Part shown: in pieces, positions 11,831 through 23,480 of the stretch
Layout of the letters: each line of letters begins with the position of its first letter
Numbering within the stretch: the stretch's first letter is position 1
DNA from: Adiantum capillus-veneris
Lineage: Eukaryota > Streptophyta > Polypodiopsida > Polypodiales > Pteridaceae
Assembly: GCA_014529385.2 (NCBI GenBank)
Contig: CM043968.1
Coordinates: 4,450,001-4,514,000 of the forward strand
Length of the DNA: 64,000 nucleotides
Reading direction: 5' to 3'
Notes under the pieces: model-generated
The model's input: the letters and a program-made list of their open reading frames with translations, nothing else
What the model was told of the DNA's origin: nothing
Database searches by the model: none
Position numbers and translations under genes: made by a program

Positions 11831-12130
11831 CTAAACCAAAACATCGAGGTAAAGTTTCACAATCCGAGGAATATCTGCTAGGTCCTCCTCCTCCATCCAC
11901 TTCGCATCAAATGCAGGAAAGTTCTTGAACTTAACCAAGAACCGCCTTCGGACTTTACCTTTCTTCGTATCATTATGTGCCAAAATCTGTTCAGGAACAA
12001 GGATCTCCTCGTTTTCTTCCACTTTGGGTTGCTCATCAGGCTCCCCATCATCAGGCACATCACCCTTACCAGGTTTCAAGAGACTCACATGCAATGCATT
12101 GTGAATCCTCCAAGTATCTAGCAGTTTCAA
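11831..12130 (-). pseudogene. C integrase C-terminus with chromodomain
   Basis: The 99-codon frame has the integrase tail motif (WRIHNALHVSLLKP), an acidic linker, then a chromodomain with RRRFLVKFKNFP and KWMEEEDL. Chromodomains of Ty3 chromoviruses bind modified histone H3 and steer integration. The frame is separated from the integrase core by disrupted sequence at 12131-12453. The chromodomain itself looks intact. Confidence 0.82.
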
Positions 12131-12453
12131 TCGGAAGGAGAAATCATTTATCTTGTCAGTAATCTGGAAAGGTCCGTAGTATCACATACTAAGCTTTGGA
12201 AAAAGCCTCTCCTTTCCCTTTTTCTTTCTTAGGCGTGCCTTCTCAAAAGTAAGAGCACCCAATCATCCTCCTTCAGTTTCCAGTCGCGACGATGGCGATC
12301 CGCTGCCTTTTTCTGTCGTTCTTGAGACTCCTGCAAAGTCTCGCGAACCTTGGCAAAAGCCGTATCCAAGTCTCGCGAATATTCATCCGCTGCAAATTTC
12401 TAATCTTTCGTGCTCAGGAAGGATGGAACCTTCGCAGCAGTTTCGACAATCTC

Positions 12454-12906
12454 TCATGGCGTCTTCCCCGTCGAAGAGTGTATCGTGTTATTGTAGGCAA
12501 ATTCCACCAAAGGTAAGTTCTTTTCCCATTGAGTCTTCTGATGCGAGATACAAGACTTCAATAAATCTAAAATCACTGAATTGGCAATCTCAGATTGCCC
12601 GTCAGTCTGCAAGTGGAACGATGACGAGAACTGCAACCGCGTGCCAATGTTCTCCCAAATTGCCTTCCAAAACAAACTCATAAATCTGGGGTCTCTGTCG
12701 GAGACAATCGTCTCAAGCGTGCCATGTAATCGGAAAATCATCGTGATCATTCTGTATTCTCGGGAGATTAAAAAAAATGAAATCCATTTCAATATTTTCC
12801 TAGGGGCGGGTGGGTATGGGTAAAGGCTGTAACAATCCCTGTGCCTTATGCCTGTCAAACTTGACCTTCTAGCATACCAAGCAACTGCGCACAAACTCTT
12901 CCACAT
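12454..12906 (-). pseudogene. C integrase catalytic core (frameshifted)
   Basis: The second catalytic Asp is in IVSDRDPRFMSLFW and the catalytic Glu in TDGQSEIANSVILDLL. The first Asp lies in a different frame close to FFLISREYRM. The zinc-binding half (HCPPFTGHRGI ... CLVC) ends the neighbouring RT frame at 12869. At least two frameshifts or stops interrupt the domain, so it is not functional as read. Confidence 0.8.
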
Positions 12907-14491
12907 CCTTCTTCAATCTCCGCCAAAAGAAATCTCTCTCTACCCCTTTCATGGTGGTAGCAATGCCGCGGTGACCCGTAAAAGGTGGACAGTGGCAATC
13001 AGTCGTAACCTTTTCCCTCAACGGCTGTGTAACGAACAACATAGTCTTTTTCATCAAGTAGCTTTTCCGAAGGGAGTATCCAGCTACTGTCTCCCCATCC
13101 CGTATCCGTGTGAAAATATCTGCAAAATCTGTATCTGTGGCACATTGATCGACCATATCCTCGAAGCTCCTATGATGTATCGCAGAAATAGCCAGAACCA
13201 ACGGTTTCCGAGACAAAGCATCTGCCACCACATTCTTCTGTCCCTGCACATGGACAATCTCGAAGTGGAACTGTGACAAGATGTTCACCCACCGCATCTG
13301 CTTTTCCGAAAGCTGCTTTTGTGACAAGAAGTAGCGCAAACTCTGATGGTCTGTAAAGACAGTAAAATCCGCTCCGAGTAGGTAATGCCGCCACTGAGTA
13401 AGAGCATGGATAACCGCCAAAAGCTCTTTCTCATAAATCTGTGCTGTCATCTCCGGCCTAGAGAACAAACGACTCTCATAAGCTATGACATGGCCTTCTT
13501 GCATCAAGACCGCACCCAGACTACGACCACAAGCATCACAAAATACTTCAAATGACTTCTGCAAGTCCGGCAAAGTCAAATCTGGTCCCGTAGTCAATTT
13601 CTCTTTCAATGTCCGAAAGGCACTCACCTCTGTGGGTCCCCACGAAAAAGGTACTCCTTTCTGTGTCAAGGTATGCAAAGGGGAAGCAACCTCTGCAAAC
13701 TTTCGTATGAACCGCCTGTAGTACGAACACAGTCCCAAGAAGCTTCTAACTTCATGGACATTCCTCAAATCGGGCCAATCACGGATAGTCTCTATCTTGG
13801 CCGGGTCCATTTGCACTCCTGCTGCTGACACAATGTGTCCCAAAAAGTGTATCCATGGTAGGAAAAATTCACTTTTCTTAGCATTAATCACTAATGTGTG
13901 ATCTCGTAATGCCTGAAAGACTTGAAGCAGATGATCTCTGTGTTCTGCCTCATTCTTGGAGAAAACAATGATGTCGTCAAAGAAAGTGCCAAGAAATAGC
14001 CTGTACTCTCGAAAAATCCTATTCATCATCCGGTTAAATGTCGCAGGAGCAATGGTTAAGCCAAAAGGCATCACCAAAAACTCAAATAACCCAAAAGTCG
14101 TCCGAAAAGCTGTCTTGTAGACATCTCCTGGCGCGATCCTGATCTGATGATATCCACTCTTCAAGTCAATCCTGCTAAAGCACGAGGATCCCTGTAACTT
14201 GTCGAGTATATCATCAATCCTACGAATCGGAAATCTGTTCTTGATGGTGATTTCGTTGAGAGTGCTATAATCGATGCACATTCTCCAAGATCCGTCTTTC
14301 TTCAAAACCAACAACACTGGAGAGCAATACGGTGAAGTACTAGGCTGGACAAGACCCTTTTCCAAGAGGTCTTTCACTGAGTTCATAATCTTTTCATTCT
14401 GTACTCGGCTCACACGATAAGGTGGCCGATTCGGTGGCGTGCTTCCAGATATCAGATCAATGGTATGATCTTCAGGTCCTCTCAAAAGCAA
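12869..14491 (-). pseudogene. C reverse transcriptase-RNase H, open for 540 codons
   Basis: Domains in order: RT entry (PPNRPPYRVS), [29 protein letters not shown], the catalytic block GTFFDDIIVFSKN (13973-13984 encodes FFDD), and LGHIVSAAGV. RNase H follows, with FCDACGRSLGAVLM, YEKELLAVIHAL, TDHQSLRYFLSQ and VVADALSRKP. The integrase zinc-binding histidines and cysteines (TGHRG, CLVC) close it. FFDD is a usual variant in plant chromoviruses. The frame is intact, but the rest of the polyprotein is broken, so it is marked as a pseudogene. Confidence 0.88.
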
Positions 14492-14628
14492 TCGGCATGA
14501 GCGTGGAGAAAAAAAATCTTGGCGTTCTTTTCTTCAGGTCAAAACATATTCAACTTTATCCATCGTTCAGTTCTCCCAAAAGAATGAGTAAGAAAACTGA
14601 AGCTCATCAAGTACAATCTCTAAGCCCT

Positions 14629-14916
14629 TCATTTATTTATCAAAGTCGCTTTCTCAGCCCGGTAGTCAACCACGGCGTAGTTCTTGTGGTACCAAGGGAT
14701 CCCGAGTAGAACGTCACTCGCGTGCCCTAAACACCCCTGTCTTTGCAAACGAAGTTTGCCAATGCTCGGTGTAATGGCAACATCCCATCCGGGTGCCAGT
14801 AGAACTACCTTCGCCTGTGGCGTCAGTCTGTCGGGCGTAGTTCCAAATCGAGCCGCCAATTCCAAGTGAAAAGAAGTTGGCCTTGGCTCCTTCAAAAGAG
14901 CTTCCTGATCCTTCAC
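14629..14916 (-). pseudogene. C aspartic protease, C-terminal half
   Basis: The motif ASDVLLGIPWYHKNYAVVDY is the conserved second half of retropepsin. The D-T/S-G half is not in this frame. A stop or frameshift separates it from RT at about 14500-14628. Confidence 0.7.
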
Positions 14917-15000
14917 TTTGCCCCGAAAGCGGCAAAGTTTGTACTTTCATTCATTAGATTCGGTGTAGGTCCCACGCCATGTGGTACAAGTTCTGCTTTT

Positions 15001-15507
15001 CTATCTGCCTTTTCTGCCACATTCCTCAGTTGCTCTCGAACGCTCAGGCCTGTTGTCGTCTTTATTATTCTGTTCTTTCTGTGCCTTATCAGGGCACTTT
15101 GCGGAAATATGTCCATGTTCCCCGCATCCAAAGCACTTCCCCTCTCTGATGAAGCGAGCTCTCTCCTCAGGAGTAAGCTTGGGTCGTGCATCCTTTTTTT
15201 TCTCTGGGTTGCTCTTTTTCATTTTACTTTCATTCCCAGAAGTTTGTTCGGCTCGTTGTGTCATGGCCTCATCTGTGGGGTAGGTCAAACTGCCAGAGTG
15301 AATGGCAAAGCCCCGCTTCGCATGACTCATCAACTCCTGAATAGAAGCTGACTTCTGTTCCAAGCAGTGATCTCGGATCTCTGTAGGTAGACCCAAGGTA
15401 AACCGCTCAATCTGTTCTCTGAACGAGATCTTCTTGAATGAAGAGGCGGGTAGAAAAGAGCTCCAGAATCTTTCACAGTAAGAATTCACTGTATCGCTCT
15501 TGGTCAT
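15001..15507 (-). pseudogene. C gag, C-terminal part with zinc knuckle
   Basis: It contains the capsid tail (FREQIERFTLGLPTEIRDHC), a Lys-rich linker and one CX2CX4HX4C knuckle (CFGCGEHGHISAKC). It is joined to upstream gag only through frameshifts at about 15510-15650. Confidence 0.8.
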
Positions 15508-15652
15508 CCGAAGATGGTTCCAAGCACCTCAAATATCTCGCTCAAACTCTTGAGTCAACCAAGAAGAAATAAAAAGCCTCTTAAATTTCAGCCATGTAAC
15601 TGGCGCAGTCCTGTTTAAAAGAAGCGTGGACCACCAAGTACGAGCATTCCCC

Positions 15653-16640
15653 TTAAGGTAAGAGGTAGCTCTCCGAATCTTGGAGGCTCTGAAGAGCGTC
15701 CTCCCGCAAAAGCGATGTCAAACTGCTGTATAAAAGACAAAGCCTTCGAAGCATCTGAGTATCCTGAAAAAGTATCAAACTTGATCGAGTGGCCACCTTC
15801 CTTAAACTCTCGGACTTTCTTGCTTTTATCTTCGAGAAAGTCATACTGGTTGGCTTTGTAAAAATTCTTCTTGTTCGCATAAAACTTTCCGTCACCGGAA
15901 TCTGAGCTGTCTGTAGACGAGTCCTCAGTAGAACTGTCAGTCTCTGGGCGAGATTTAGCCTTCTTTGCCTTTCTCTTGCCCTTTCCAAAGCGTTGCTTCT
16001 TGCTTCGCTTTTTACCTTTTCTATCTTCTTCGCTCGAATCCGAGGAGCTAGAAGAACTGTCAGAAGAAGAAGAAGAAGAACTGGGTAGGTCTTCAAACTT
16101 AAAGGCTTCTTCAATTTCTTTGCCTTGTCAAATGTCAACCGACGACCCAAATATCCCGGGAAGTCAGTGCCTTTCTTCTGCTTTTTGCCGTGCTTTTTGG
16201 CTTTCTTTTGCGTGTCAAAAAGCTGAGCAATCCGTGCATCAACCACGTTCTCCAGTTCCTGCTCCGTATATTTTCTTGGAGGCAGAAGGTTTCTTGAGAG
16301 CGGGTTTCGGGAGTGGTGTTGTGGTTCTCTTCCACTCCGTCTGTACCTCTTCCAAAGAGGTCTGGTTCATATATTTTGCCATCTTCGGGTCCTTGGCAAA
16401 ATTGAGCATCATCTTTGTTGCATTGCCAATCAATTGACGACACTCCATCTCTGTTTGCTCCGCCTGAGTAGGCCGAGGCGGGCCATACTCTCTGTCTGAA
16501 TCTTCGTTGTGATCCCAACCCGCATCTCCATATGCAGAGGGAGTCAACTGATCATTGCCTGAAGCCACAGGTGCCGCGGAAAAAAAAATTCGGGGATCGG
16601 ATTTCCCGTAGAAGAGAAATCGGCCGTGCTCTGATACCAC
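15653..16640 (-). pseudogene. C gag, N-terminal part (Ser/Asp/Lys-rich, frameshifted)
   Basis: Two overlapping minus-strand frames (16658-16239 and 16246-15653) carry the gag N-terminus. A tract rich in Ser, Asp and Glu alternating with Lys-rich blocks is read partly in a third frame around 15880-16090. The capsid start (KFDTFSGYSDASKAL type) follows near 15750. At least two frameshifts are needed to read it through. Confidence 0.65.
16628..16639 (-). other. C primer-binding site (tRNA-iMet)
   Basis: TGGTATCAGAGC on the minus strand, one base after the LTR end at 16641. Confidence 0.92.
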
Positions 16641-17192
16641 TGTAACAGACTTGGACACTCCAAGTCAAGAATCAACCGCGACAGCACCAAATAACCACTT
16701 CAAAACAATTCACAGATCACAATAGATTTGCACTGGCCCGGCGGAGTTCCGTGCCTAGAGATATTGGCCCCAAAGACTGGCGCCCCTTTCAGTATTTCTT
16801 TTTGTATGAATCAATCATCAAAGTACAAGAGAGCGGTTAGGGTTTCACTCTCAGACTCTGCGTCCAGATGCTCTGAGAAGTGAGGCCCTCACCACTAATT
16901 TAAAGGTTACAAGGGATGCCCAAAAGCGGAACCCCAAAAGCTTTTAAAATCAAAAGCATCAGTTCTCTCTCTCTCTTAGAGAGTCTTCTCTTTTTTTTTA
17001 TTAAAAAAAAAAAAGCAAAAGCAAAATTCGCGTCGCTCATCATTTTCCAAAAAAAAAAATAAAAAATTAATAATCCGCCTCTGCGATTTCCGGAATTTAG
17101 GGTTTCTAGCAAAACTTAGGGTTTGCAGGAATTTTAGGGTTTCTGGCAGAAATTAGGGTTTCTACTGTCCGCCATGTCATCACTTTGTGACA
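16641..17192 (-). repeat. C 5' LTR
   Basis: It is 552 bp and pairs with 10661-11225, with small indels in the A/T runs and scattered substitutions. Confidence 0.92.
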
Positions 17193-17207
17193 TCACGTGA
17201 CAGCTAA

Positions 17208-17779
17208 TTACTACACCAAAGCAGGCACCGGTGAGGGTCATAACCTCACCAAATGGGTGTATTTTCAACGTTGATTGTATTTTGACGGTTTTTCAGCCAT
17301 ATTGACGCCAAAACCATTGGGAATAGTGCCCCACTGACAGAGGACTATTTAGGGCTGAAAACACGGCAAAAACCAGTAAACACAGTGAGCTGAATTTACT
17401 GTTTCTAGGTAGAAATCAAAGGGTTTATGCCAGTGGAAGTGAGTTCCAGCAAGGGAATAGGTTTCGCGCAAGTTTTGGGGCTGTTATGCTGCTGAAATTT
17501 GGCCAAAACAGGTGGTATCTAGCTAGATACATGTAAAGAATTCCCAAGACTCTACTTTGGAATTTACCCTCTCAAAGTATAAAGAAATACCGCAAGGGGC
17601 GCCAATTTTGGGGCCTACAAGTTGTTGGGGTCTGCTCGGAGCATTCTAGCTTCCGAGCCATGTGTGTTCTTAAGTGTTAATTCCCATTGTAGGTTTCCTT
17701 TGCACGTTCTCTCTCTGTGTGTCTATAGTCAAGAATTTCGGGTGAAAGCCAAAGCCTACTGCCCCACGGGCCGGTTTCA
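17208..17779 (+). repeat. D 5' LTR, distal part
   Basis: It continues from 4769 and aligns with 35042-35635. It ends GGGCCGGTTTCA; the 3' LTR end has the C-to-T change GGTTTTA. Preceding bases 17193-17207 are the C TSD, the last TR1 LTR bases and the TR1 TSD. Confidence 0.9.
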
Positions 17780-17796
17780 AGGTTCTCTTGCCGGGA
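17780..17796 (+). other. D primer-binding site, probably tRNA-Glu
   Basis: aGGTTCTCTTGCCGGGA directly follows the LTR. It resembles the complement of the 3' end of plant tRNA-Glu (TGGTTCCGTTGCCGGGA) with three differences. The other chromoviruses here use TGGTATCAGAGC. Confidence 0.55.
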
Positions 17797-17876
17797 CACT
17801 AATTACTTTTTCCTCAAGAAGTGAGCCTCGGTTGTTTTGGGTAAAGACAAAGAGTACAGGAACGGGGGATTACACT

Positions 17877-18735
17877 ATGGCCGACAAAGGGAAGGGCATT
17901 ATGGAAGAGGGTTCCTCTTCGAAACACAGACAGGAAGTTCCTATGGTGTTCGAGATTGGCGAGAGCTCACGGCCACGTCAGTCTGTACCTCCTGTTGATG
18001 TGAATGTTCTTCCAGTAGTACAGGGCTCTATGACTGGGTAACTTGAGGATGATGCCTTCAGGACTCAGTTAGTTGCCGTGGTGAATGTCTTTTCGCAACT
18101 GGTGCAAAACCCAAGGTTTATGGAGTTCTTGCAAGCGCCACCAGTGCAGCAGCAAAATAGGCAACCTACACCGCGAACAAAGGTTGTTGAGGCTCAAGCC
18201 CAAGTACTTCATGCGACTCAGCAAGATAGGGAACACTCGCATGTTGCAGAGTCGAGGGCTCCAAAACATGTTACTCCCGTCCTTGAACAGGTGGCTAGAA
18301 CGCCTATTCCACAGGTTATGCCAATTCAGCCTGCCACCTTTCAGAGCCCGCATGCTGTCTTGAATGGACAGGGAACTGGTTACCAAGCAATGCATCTAGT
18401 TTTTCCACCACCCACGGTACATCTTGGGTATTTTGGGGTGGATCTGTGTTCCAGAGTATGCGCCTGGAAGTCAGTCGTACATGCCAGGAACAGTGTTTGG
18501 GGGTATGCAAGGTATGATGCCAAACCCCATGTATAGTAGCATCGGCATGCAACAAGGTTTTCAGTGCAACCAGGGCCAGTTTGGGGTGCCACAGGGTCAT
18601 TTTGGCATGGCTGGTTTTTCTGGACAGCAGCCAGATATGGCACCTCTGACGCAAAATGTTAATGGCCAAGATGTGCCGATCATGCCTACTACAGTGTCCA
18701 TGTTGTAGACAATTCCCTATAACAATTTGGGGCAC
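17877..18735 (+). pseudogene. D gag, N-terminal Gln/Met/Gly-rich region
   Basis: It begins MADKGKGIMEEGSSSK at 17877. It reads through one stop at 18039-18041 into a Gln/Pro-rich stretch, then shifts frame near 18425 into a Met/Gly/Gln-rich segment (MPGTVFGGMQGMMPN) that ends at 18708. It probably is a flexible gag N-terminus. No domain is recognised. Confidence 0.65.
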
Positions 18736-19349
18736 TGGAAAAGCCGAAATCTTACAAAGAAGCTGGTGCAGTTGTAAAGTTTAGCACTTTCAACGGCTTC
18801 AAGGATAAAGCAAAGGCTCTCACTTTCCTCCAACAGTTTGATACAGCTTATGCAAGAGGGAATTTTACAGAGGCCTCTAAGGTCAGGAAAGCTGCCACTT
18901 TCTTGAAGGATAATGCGTTTACATGGTGGACGACATCGTTAATGCAAGGACAGCCACCCGCCACATGGGTCTACGTCAAGAAAATGTTTGCATCTACTTG
19001 GCTGTCAAATGAATTTGAAGCGGACGTCATGACAGATTGGCACCATCTTACTTCGGCTAGATGCAAGAGCTTGCTGGAGTACAATCAGAGGTTTTGTAAA
19101 GCGTTACTCTCAGTGACCTCCTACACATTTGTTTTATTGACAGAGCAGATAGAGAAGTATTGTTGTGGGCTGTCTAAAGGGCTTCAGGACTACTGTACCA
19201 AGAACAGAGTAGCTACCCTCACCCAGCTCATGGAAGTTGCTGACACTGGTCTTGCCTTGTCAAAAGGAGAGGACAGTGGGCTTCCAAGCAACAAGAAAGG
19301 AGGGTAGCAGAAGAAAAATTCAGCGAAGAACCCCTTTGTGAAAAGGGCT
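18736..19349 (+). pseudogene. D gag capsid domain, cut by element B
   Basis: Typical Ty3 gag: VKFSTFNGFKDKAKALTFLQ, NAFTWWTTSLMQGQPPATW and EADVMTDWHHLTSA, then a Lys-rich tail. The frame ends at a stop after SNKKGG (19305-19307). The reading continues as KNPFVKRAP up to 19349, where B interrupts it. The remainder, including the first half of the zinc knuckle, resumes at 28674. Confidence 0.85.
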
Positions 19350-19354
19350 CCTGA
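19350..19354. repeat. Left target-site duplication of element B (CCTGA)
   Basis: CCTGA is repeated at 28674-28678, directly after the last B base (28673). Joining the two flanks restores the D gag reading. Confidence 0.9.
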
Positions 19355-21344
19355 TGTCACAAACGGGAGCGCATAACAATGTAACATATACTCGGATAAA
19401 AAGAATTTATCACTTAATACTAAAGCCAAAGGATATAGAGAGAAATAGATAGAGAGAGATAGAGAGTGAGAAGATCGACACAGTACTGGGGACCAGAAGA
19501 TGGGCTGGTCCCCCCCCCCCCTAATAGTATCTTTATTACTGAGGAGAAGTCTATACAAGCACTTGAACCGAACGTATTACCACGTTCGTTCTAGAATAAG
19601 ACTTGATGGTTCCCGGAAGCCTCGGCTTCCGATTCCTAGGGCAAAACCCTATTCCAAGGAACTTCCGTTCCTTATTCCAAATCCTTGAGAACCAAGGTTC
19701 TCGCCTCTGGATCACACCTTCCAGACTCAGGGCATGGCATCCATGCAACTCTTTTCCGACTCTGTTTCCAGAGTCCTGTTCCTGCAGAATAACTCCGCTT
19801 TCTTGGACACGAAGTCCTTCCCTTGGGAATTTCAACTTCCGGATCACATCTCGAGAGTCTTGAGTCTACCTCTCTTCAATCCGTGGATCTGCTTCCCAAA
19901 CTTGGGTACGAAACCCTTGGGTTGATATGGCTCTAGTTCCTCAGAGCGCTTTTATCCTGCAGAGGCTCATGCCTTCCTCTGCTCCTACTCCCTCACGAAG
20001 AGGAAGTACACCTGCAAACAAATACTCAGAGTTCATAACATGAAAATCGTTACCTTCAAAGTCTCGACACTCGAAATGCAACTCGGTTCTCGAAAAGCAA
20101 TTCCCTGGAAGAGATTTCTACATAGAAAATCCTCTCTTCCAATCCTACACACAATAGAGGTGTGTTCTCGGGTTCCTTCTCATAAATCAGCCCCGTCTAC
20201 GACGTTTATGGGCTGAAAACAGAGAAAAACAGCAACTTGTCGCGATGGAAACATGCTTCGTAGGCACTTCTTCGCGAGGGAACTCGCACACTAGGTCTTG
20301 GCGACATCTGGTACACTTGGGGCAGCCATGGGCATCACCGGCAACGTCTTCTTTACGGCTGAAATCTGCAGCAGCATCTCCTCCTTGCAAAGATTGGTCC
20401 TCCCCTCTGAGTGAGGGCATGTGATGCTTTTATAGCTCCTAGCCACGGGCACAAATAGCTGCTCGCGTAGAGATCGCAGCCGTTTTTTTTTTTTTTTTCG
20501 TTTTTTTTTTCGTTGTTTTGCCAGAAAAAGAGAGAGAGAAAATGCTGGCTGATCTGTTGCTTTATTTATCAAATGGCTGCCCACTTATTAAGTGGACGGC
20601 CGGCGTATTTTAAAAATAGTCTGAACCTGCCCAAAAACTCAATAAAACCTTATAAGTTAAAAACAATGCTTTCACAGCACTTCCTAGGCGTCCCTGGATG
20701 CAATCACATGCACAGTTGCAATGCAGACATAGACTTCCTTTCGGGAAAGCATCCGCTTTCCCGAAAAGCAATCCCGCTTTCTCAGAAAGCATCTATTTTT
20801 CCTCAAAGTTTCCTCTGAACCCATCTTCATTCAAGTGCTTGCCTTTCCTTGTGCACAATTCTAACACACTTCGGAATTTCCTCTCGACTATGGATATCCT
20901 CTTTCCGATGCACCCGTCACCCACCTTGTGACACATCAGGAATACCCATCACCTAGTCACTTCCTATCGAACTTACGGTACAATCTCCTTCGCGATGCTC
21001 TATGTCACCCATCCTATGACGCATCAGAGATGTCCGTTCCCGGATGGTCGGATACTTCTTCCCGATGCTCCCTGTCACCCATCCGATGTGACGCATCAGA
21101 AGTATCCGTTCGTGGTGGCCTTACAGATATTCCCGTTCACAGTGCTCCCGTCATTACTCTGAATGACGCACTAGGAATACTCTGTACTCGAATGTCTCCA
21201 GTGAGAAAAACCTTCTCACTTAAAATTCCAATAATTCATTTAGAATTATTTTTCCTTTATGCTCCAAGCGAGAAAACCCTCACTTATAAATCCAATAATT
21301 CATTTAGAATTATTTTTCTGTCAAATAAAGCCAATTTAGCAACA
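19355..21344 (-). repeat. B 3' LTR (1990 bp)
   Basis: The ends match the shorter 5' LTR at 24086-24404: 19355-19483 aligns with 24086-24214, and 21160-21344 with its right part. The middle part is unique to this LTR and contains poly-T runs near 20484-20515 and four diverged short repeats at 20898-21183. Scattered frames here are non-coding. Confidence 0.85.
20898..21183. repeat. Four diverged repeats with GTCAC/GTGAC arms in the B LTR
   Basis: Units at about 20898-20942, 20991-21036, 21062-21109 and 21138-21183 share a pattern of GATGC, CTGTCACCCATCC, ATGTGACGCATCAG. The GTCAC and GTGAC parts could pair as a small hairpin in each unit. Confidence 0.65.
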
Positions 21345-23480
21345 TCCCTCTCACTTATAAACAGTTGTCCTCATCTGTGGAGGTCCAACTGAACTGCCCG
21401 GGGAGAAACCGGAAAAATTCCAAATCTTGCTCAATGGTGAGTTGAGCTGGTCCTTTCTCAAAAGAGAACTTAAAAATAAAATTAAACAGAAATTCAATAA
21501 TTCAATACTTCACTACTTACCTTACCGGTTCATGTCCTTCATCTTGTACCTCGAGGATATCCTTCACCAATTATCAAACTTACGAGCCATGTAAGAACTC
21601 GTCATTCGCGTCTTTCCAACAGATCGGAAGTTTCCTCATCCGAGAATCTGTTAACTCAATTCCACCTTCTCAATCCCGAGAAGAATAATCCTCCTAGAAA
21701 TCAATCTAGGTATCTGTCCTTGTGCATAATGCTGCCCTGTTAGTCCAGAGGGTATTAAACCTCTTGTGTCCTCCCACATAGGGAATGCCCAAATCATAAG
21801 AGTATTAATCTCGATGTCTTTCTTCACAAACAAAGTCTGCGATTACCTTAAAGAAGGTTCTTGTTTCGGGCCGTCGCTCAACGTAGGCGAACGGTTCCAA
21901 TCAGAAGATTCCTTGTGCACGGCGGCACTTCCTTCCAATCTTTTTCTCCTGCGAGTTATTACCATCAGCAGTGTTTTTCTGACGCCCATTAGCGTCTCTT
22001 CCTTGCAGAGGCCATCCTTGCAAGCATCTAGGACTCCTCGCAAAATCTTAGGCAGATAAAATTCTAGCCATACCATTTTGTGAACATAAGTTCAAACCTG
22101 GCCCACTTAAGGGCGAACCCGCTTTGGATCTCAAGGATGTTCTCCCATATGTGGCTAAGGTAATTCTTACCATTTTAAAATGGTTAGCGAATTTTACTCT
22201 TATGAACATAATAGTTCGAATTTATTCCAGCAGCATGTAAATGCTTCTTGACCTGCTCATGGAGAAACATATACCGCAACCAAAAGTTGCTACTGTAATG
22301 GTAAAAGCACATAGCGTACTCAATGATCACGACCATAAGAAAACCTCTTCTCCGTAGAGAAACTCAAATTCCTTCTACCGAACACATCTCAAATAGAGAT
22401 TCTCGTGTCGGAATATCCTTGCAGCAAAAAGGTGCTCAAGAGAGTATAACAAACTCTCATCCATTTCCTTGGCATAGGTCTGCATCTTCGTGTGTTATCC
22501 ATGTACTCAAAGGTGTACATAATTCTTAAGCCGTGTTAGTGTTTCGATGAACTTGGGAAATTACCTTCCCTTTGTAAGATCCTTAGAGCGAAGACGCTCA
22601 ACTTGACGATCCCTTGGCTCGATTCTTAAAGCAAAACCAGCTCATCAAATAATCTAGGATTTCAATCCTCGAATTCCTCGAGCACAAGCCGTAGTCGTCG
22701 CTTGTTCCTTCCCTCGTAATGAGTGTTCATTCACTTGTGCGGAAAGCACTACCATATCTTCCCTTACCGGGTAGGGGGTGTGGGCTTAAAGAGTATTCAA
22801 GCTTAATAAAAGCTTTTCTTTACTCGAAAACTCAGAATGGTTCATTCATAATTTCCTACCCACAATAGCAAGTAATTTGTTGGAGAACTACCGGATACCA
22901 TATCAATCATGGACCTTCCGGATGGTTAAGCAAAGCAGTTCATCGTATAAAACAATGTTCTGACTCAACCTTACTCTCATAAGCACTCGAGAGTGATTGT
23001 CTTGGTTAGACACGTGCATATCTCGTGCATAAAAGCAATACGCAGTTGATGAGTTTCTCAAAGATTTAACTTTGATCAAAGACCTGTCCTCTCACTTAGA
23101 GGTTTGAGGGTCTTCTATTCAAGCATTCAGGAGTTAGATTGAATTCCCTTACTCCAAACTTTCTCCGGATAGCAATGTATCCTTCGAGGAGAGGTAATAA
23201 AAATTCGTTGTTTCTGTGTTCAATGGTTCCCGTCCCACTGTGGGGATTAGATTCTATGTACACTGAGGTGTACACTTTCAGCTTGTATTGCTGACTCCAC
23301 CATCTGCTGCAAAGTATCTTGCAGATGCGTTTACAAAATTAGGGCAAAAGTCCTTCGTTAAATTTGTTCATCTTTCCTTCCTCAGAGAGGATCAAGAATG
23401 GAGCTACCTTGGCAAGAGTGAACCACTACTTGCTTTGACTCGCTCGTGTTCCTATTAGGCAAACCGATCCCAATCTTCTT
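21345..23480 (-). other. B internal region, no recognisable gene
   Basis: This 2.1-kb stretch lies between the B 3' LTR and its gag remnant, where protease-RT-integrase would be expected. I find none of those motifs in either strand; only short frames without domains occur. It may be non-coding filler of a non-autonomous element or an unrelated decayed sequence. Confidence 0.55.

Larger units (their letters stand above)
10661..17192 (-). mobile_element. Element C: Ty3 chromovirus inside the TR1 LTR
   Basis: The element is 6532 bp with TSD TCACG (10656-10660 and 17193-17197). On the minus strand: 5' LTR 16641-17192, iMet PBS, gag, protease, RT-RNase H, integrase, chromodomain, PPT, 3' LTR 10661-11225. 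The RT-RNase H frame is open for 540 codons, but gag, protease and integrase are frameshifted. It shares its polypurine tract with D, and the pol proteins are alike, so C and D belong to related lineages. Confidence 0.93.
4770..17202 (-). mobile_element. TR1: non-autonomous LTR retrotransposon (gag-protease-chromo type)
   Basis: The un-nested length is about 5.9 kb once C (10661-17192 plus its TSD) is removed. TSD GCTAA lies at 4765-4769 and 17203-17207. The minus strand carries the 5' LTR (9396-10660 plus 17198-17202), a tRNA-iMet PBS, gag, a protease remnant, a family-specific ORF, a PPT and the 3' LTR. The 3.4-kb internal region has no RT, RNase H or integrase catalytic motif, so the element would need a partner's enzymes. 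TR2 (24405-28668) is a second copy of the family. Confidence 0.9.

Noticed and set aside
13973-13984. RT catalytic motif FFDD (also D at 31668-31679) instead of YxDD
   Set aside because: FFDD is common in plant Ty3 chromoviruses, so it is not a defect or a novelty.
19500-20420. Several frames on both strands in the B LTR
   Set aside because: Non-overlapping in phase, no domains, and located within an LTR.
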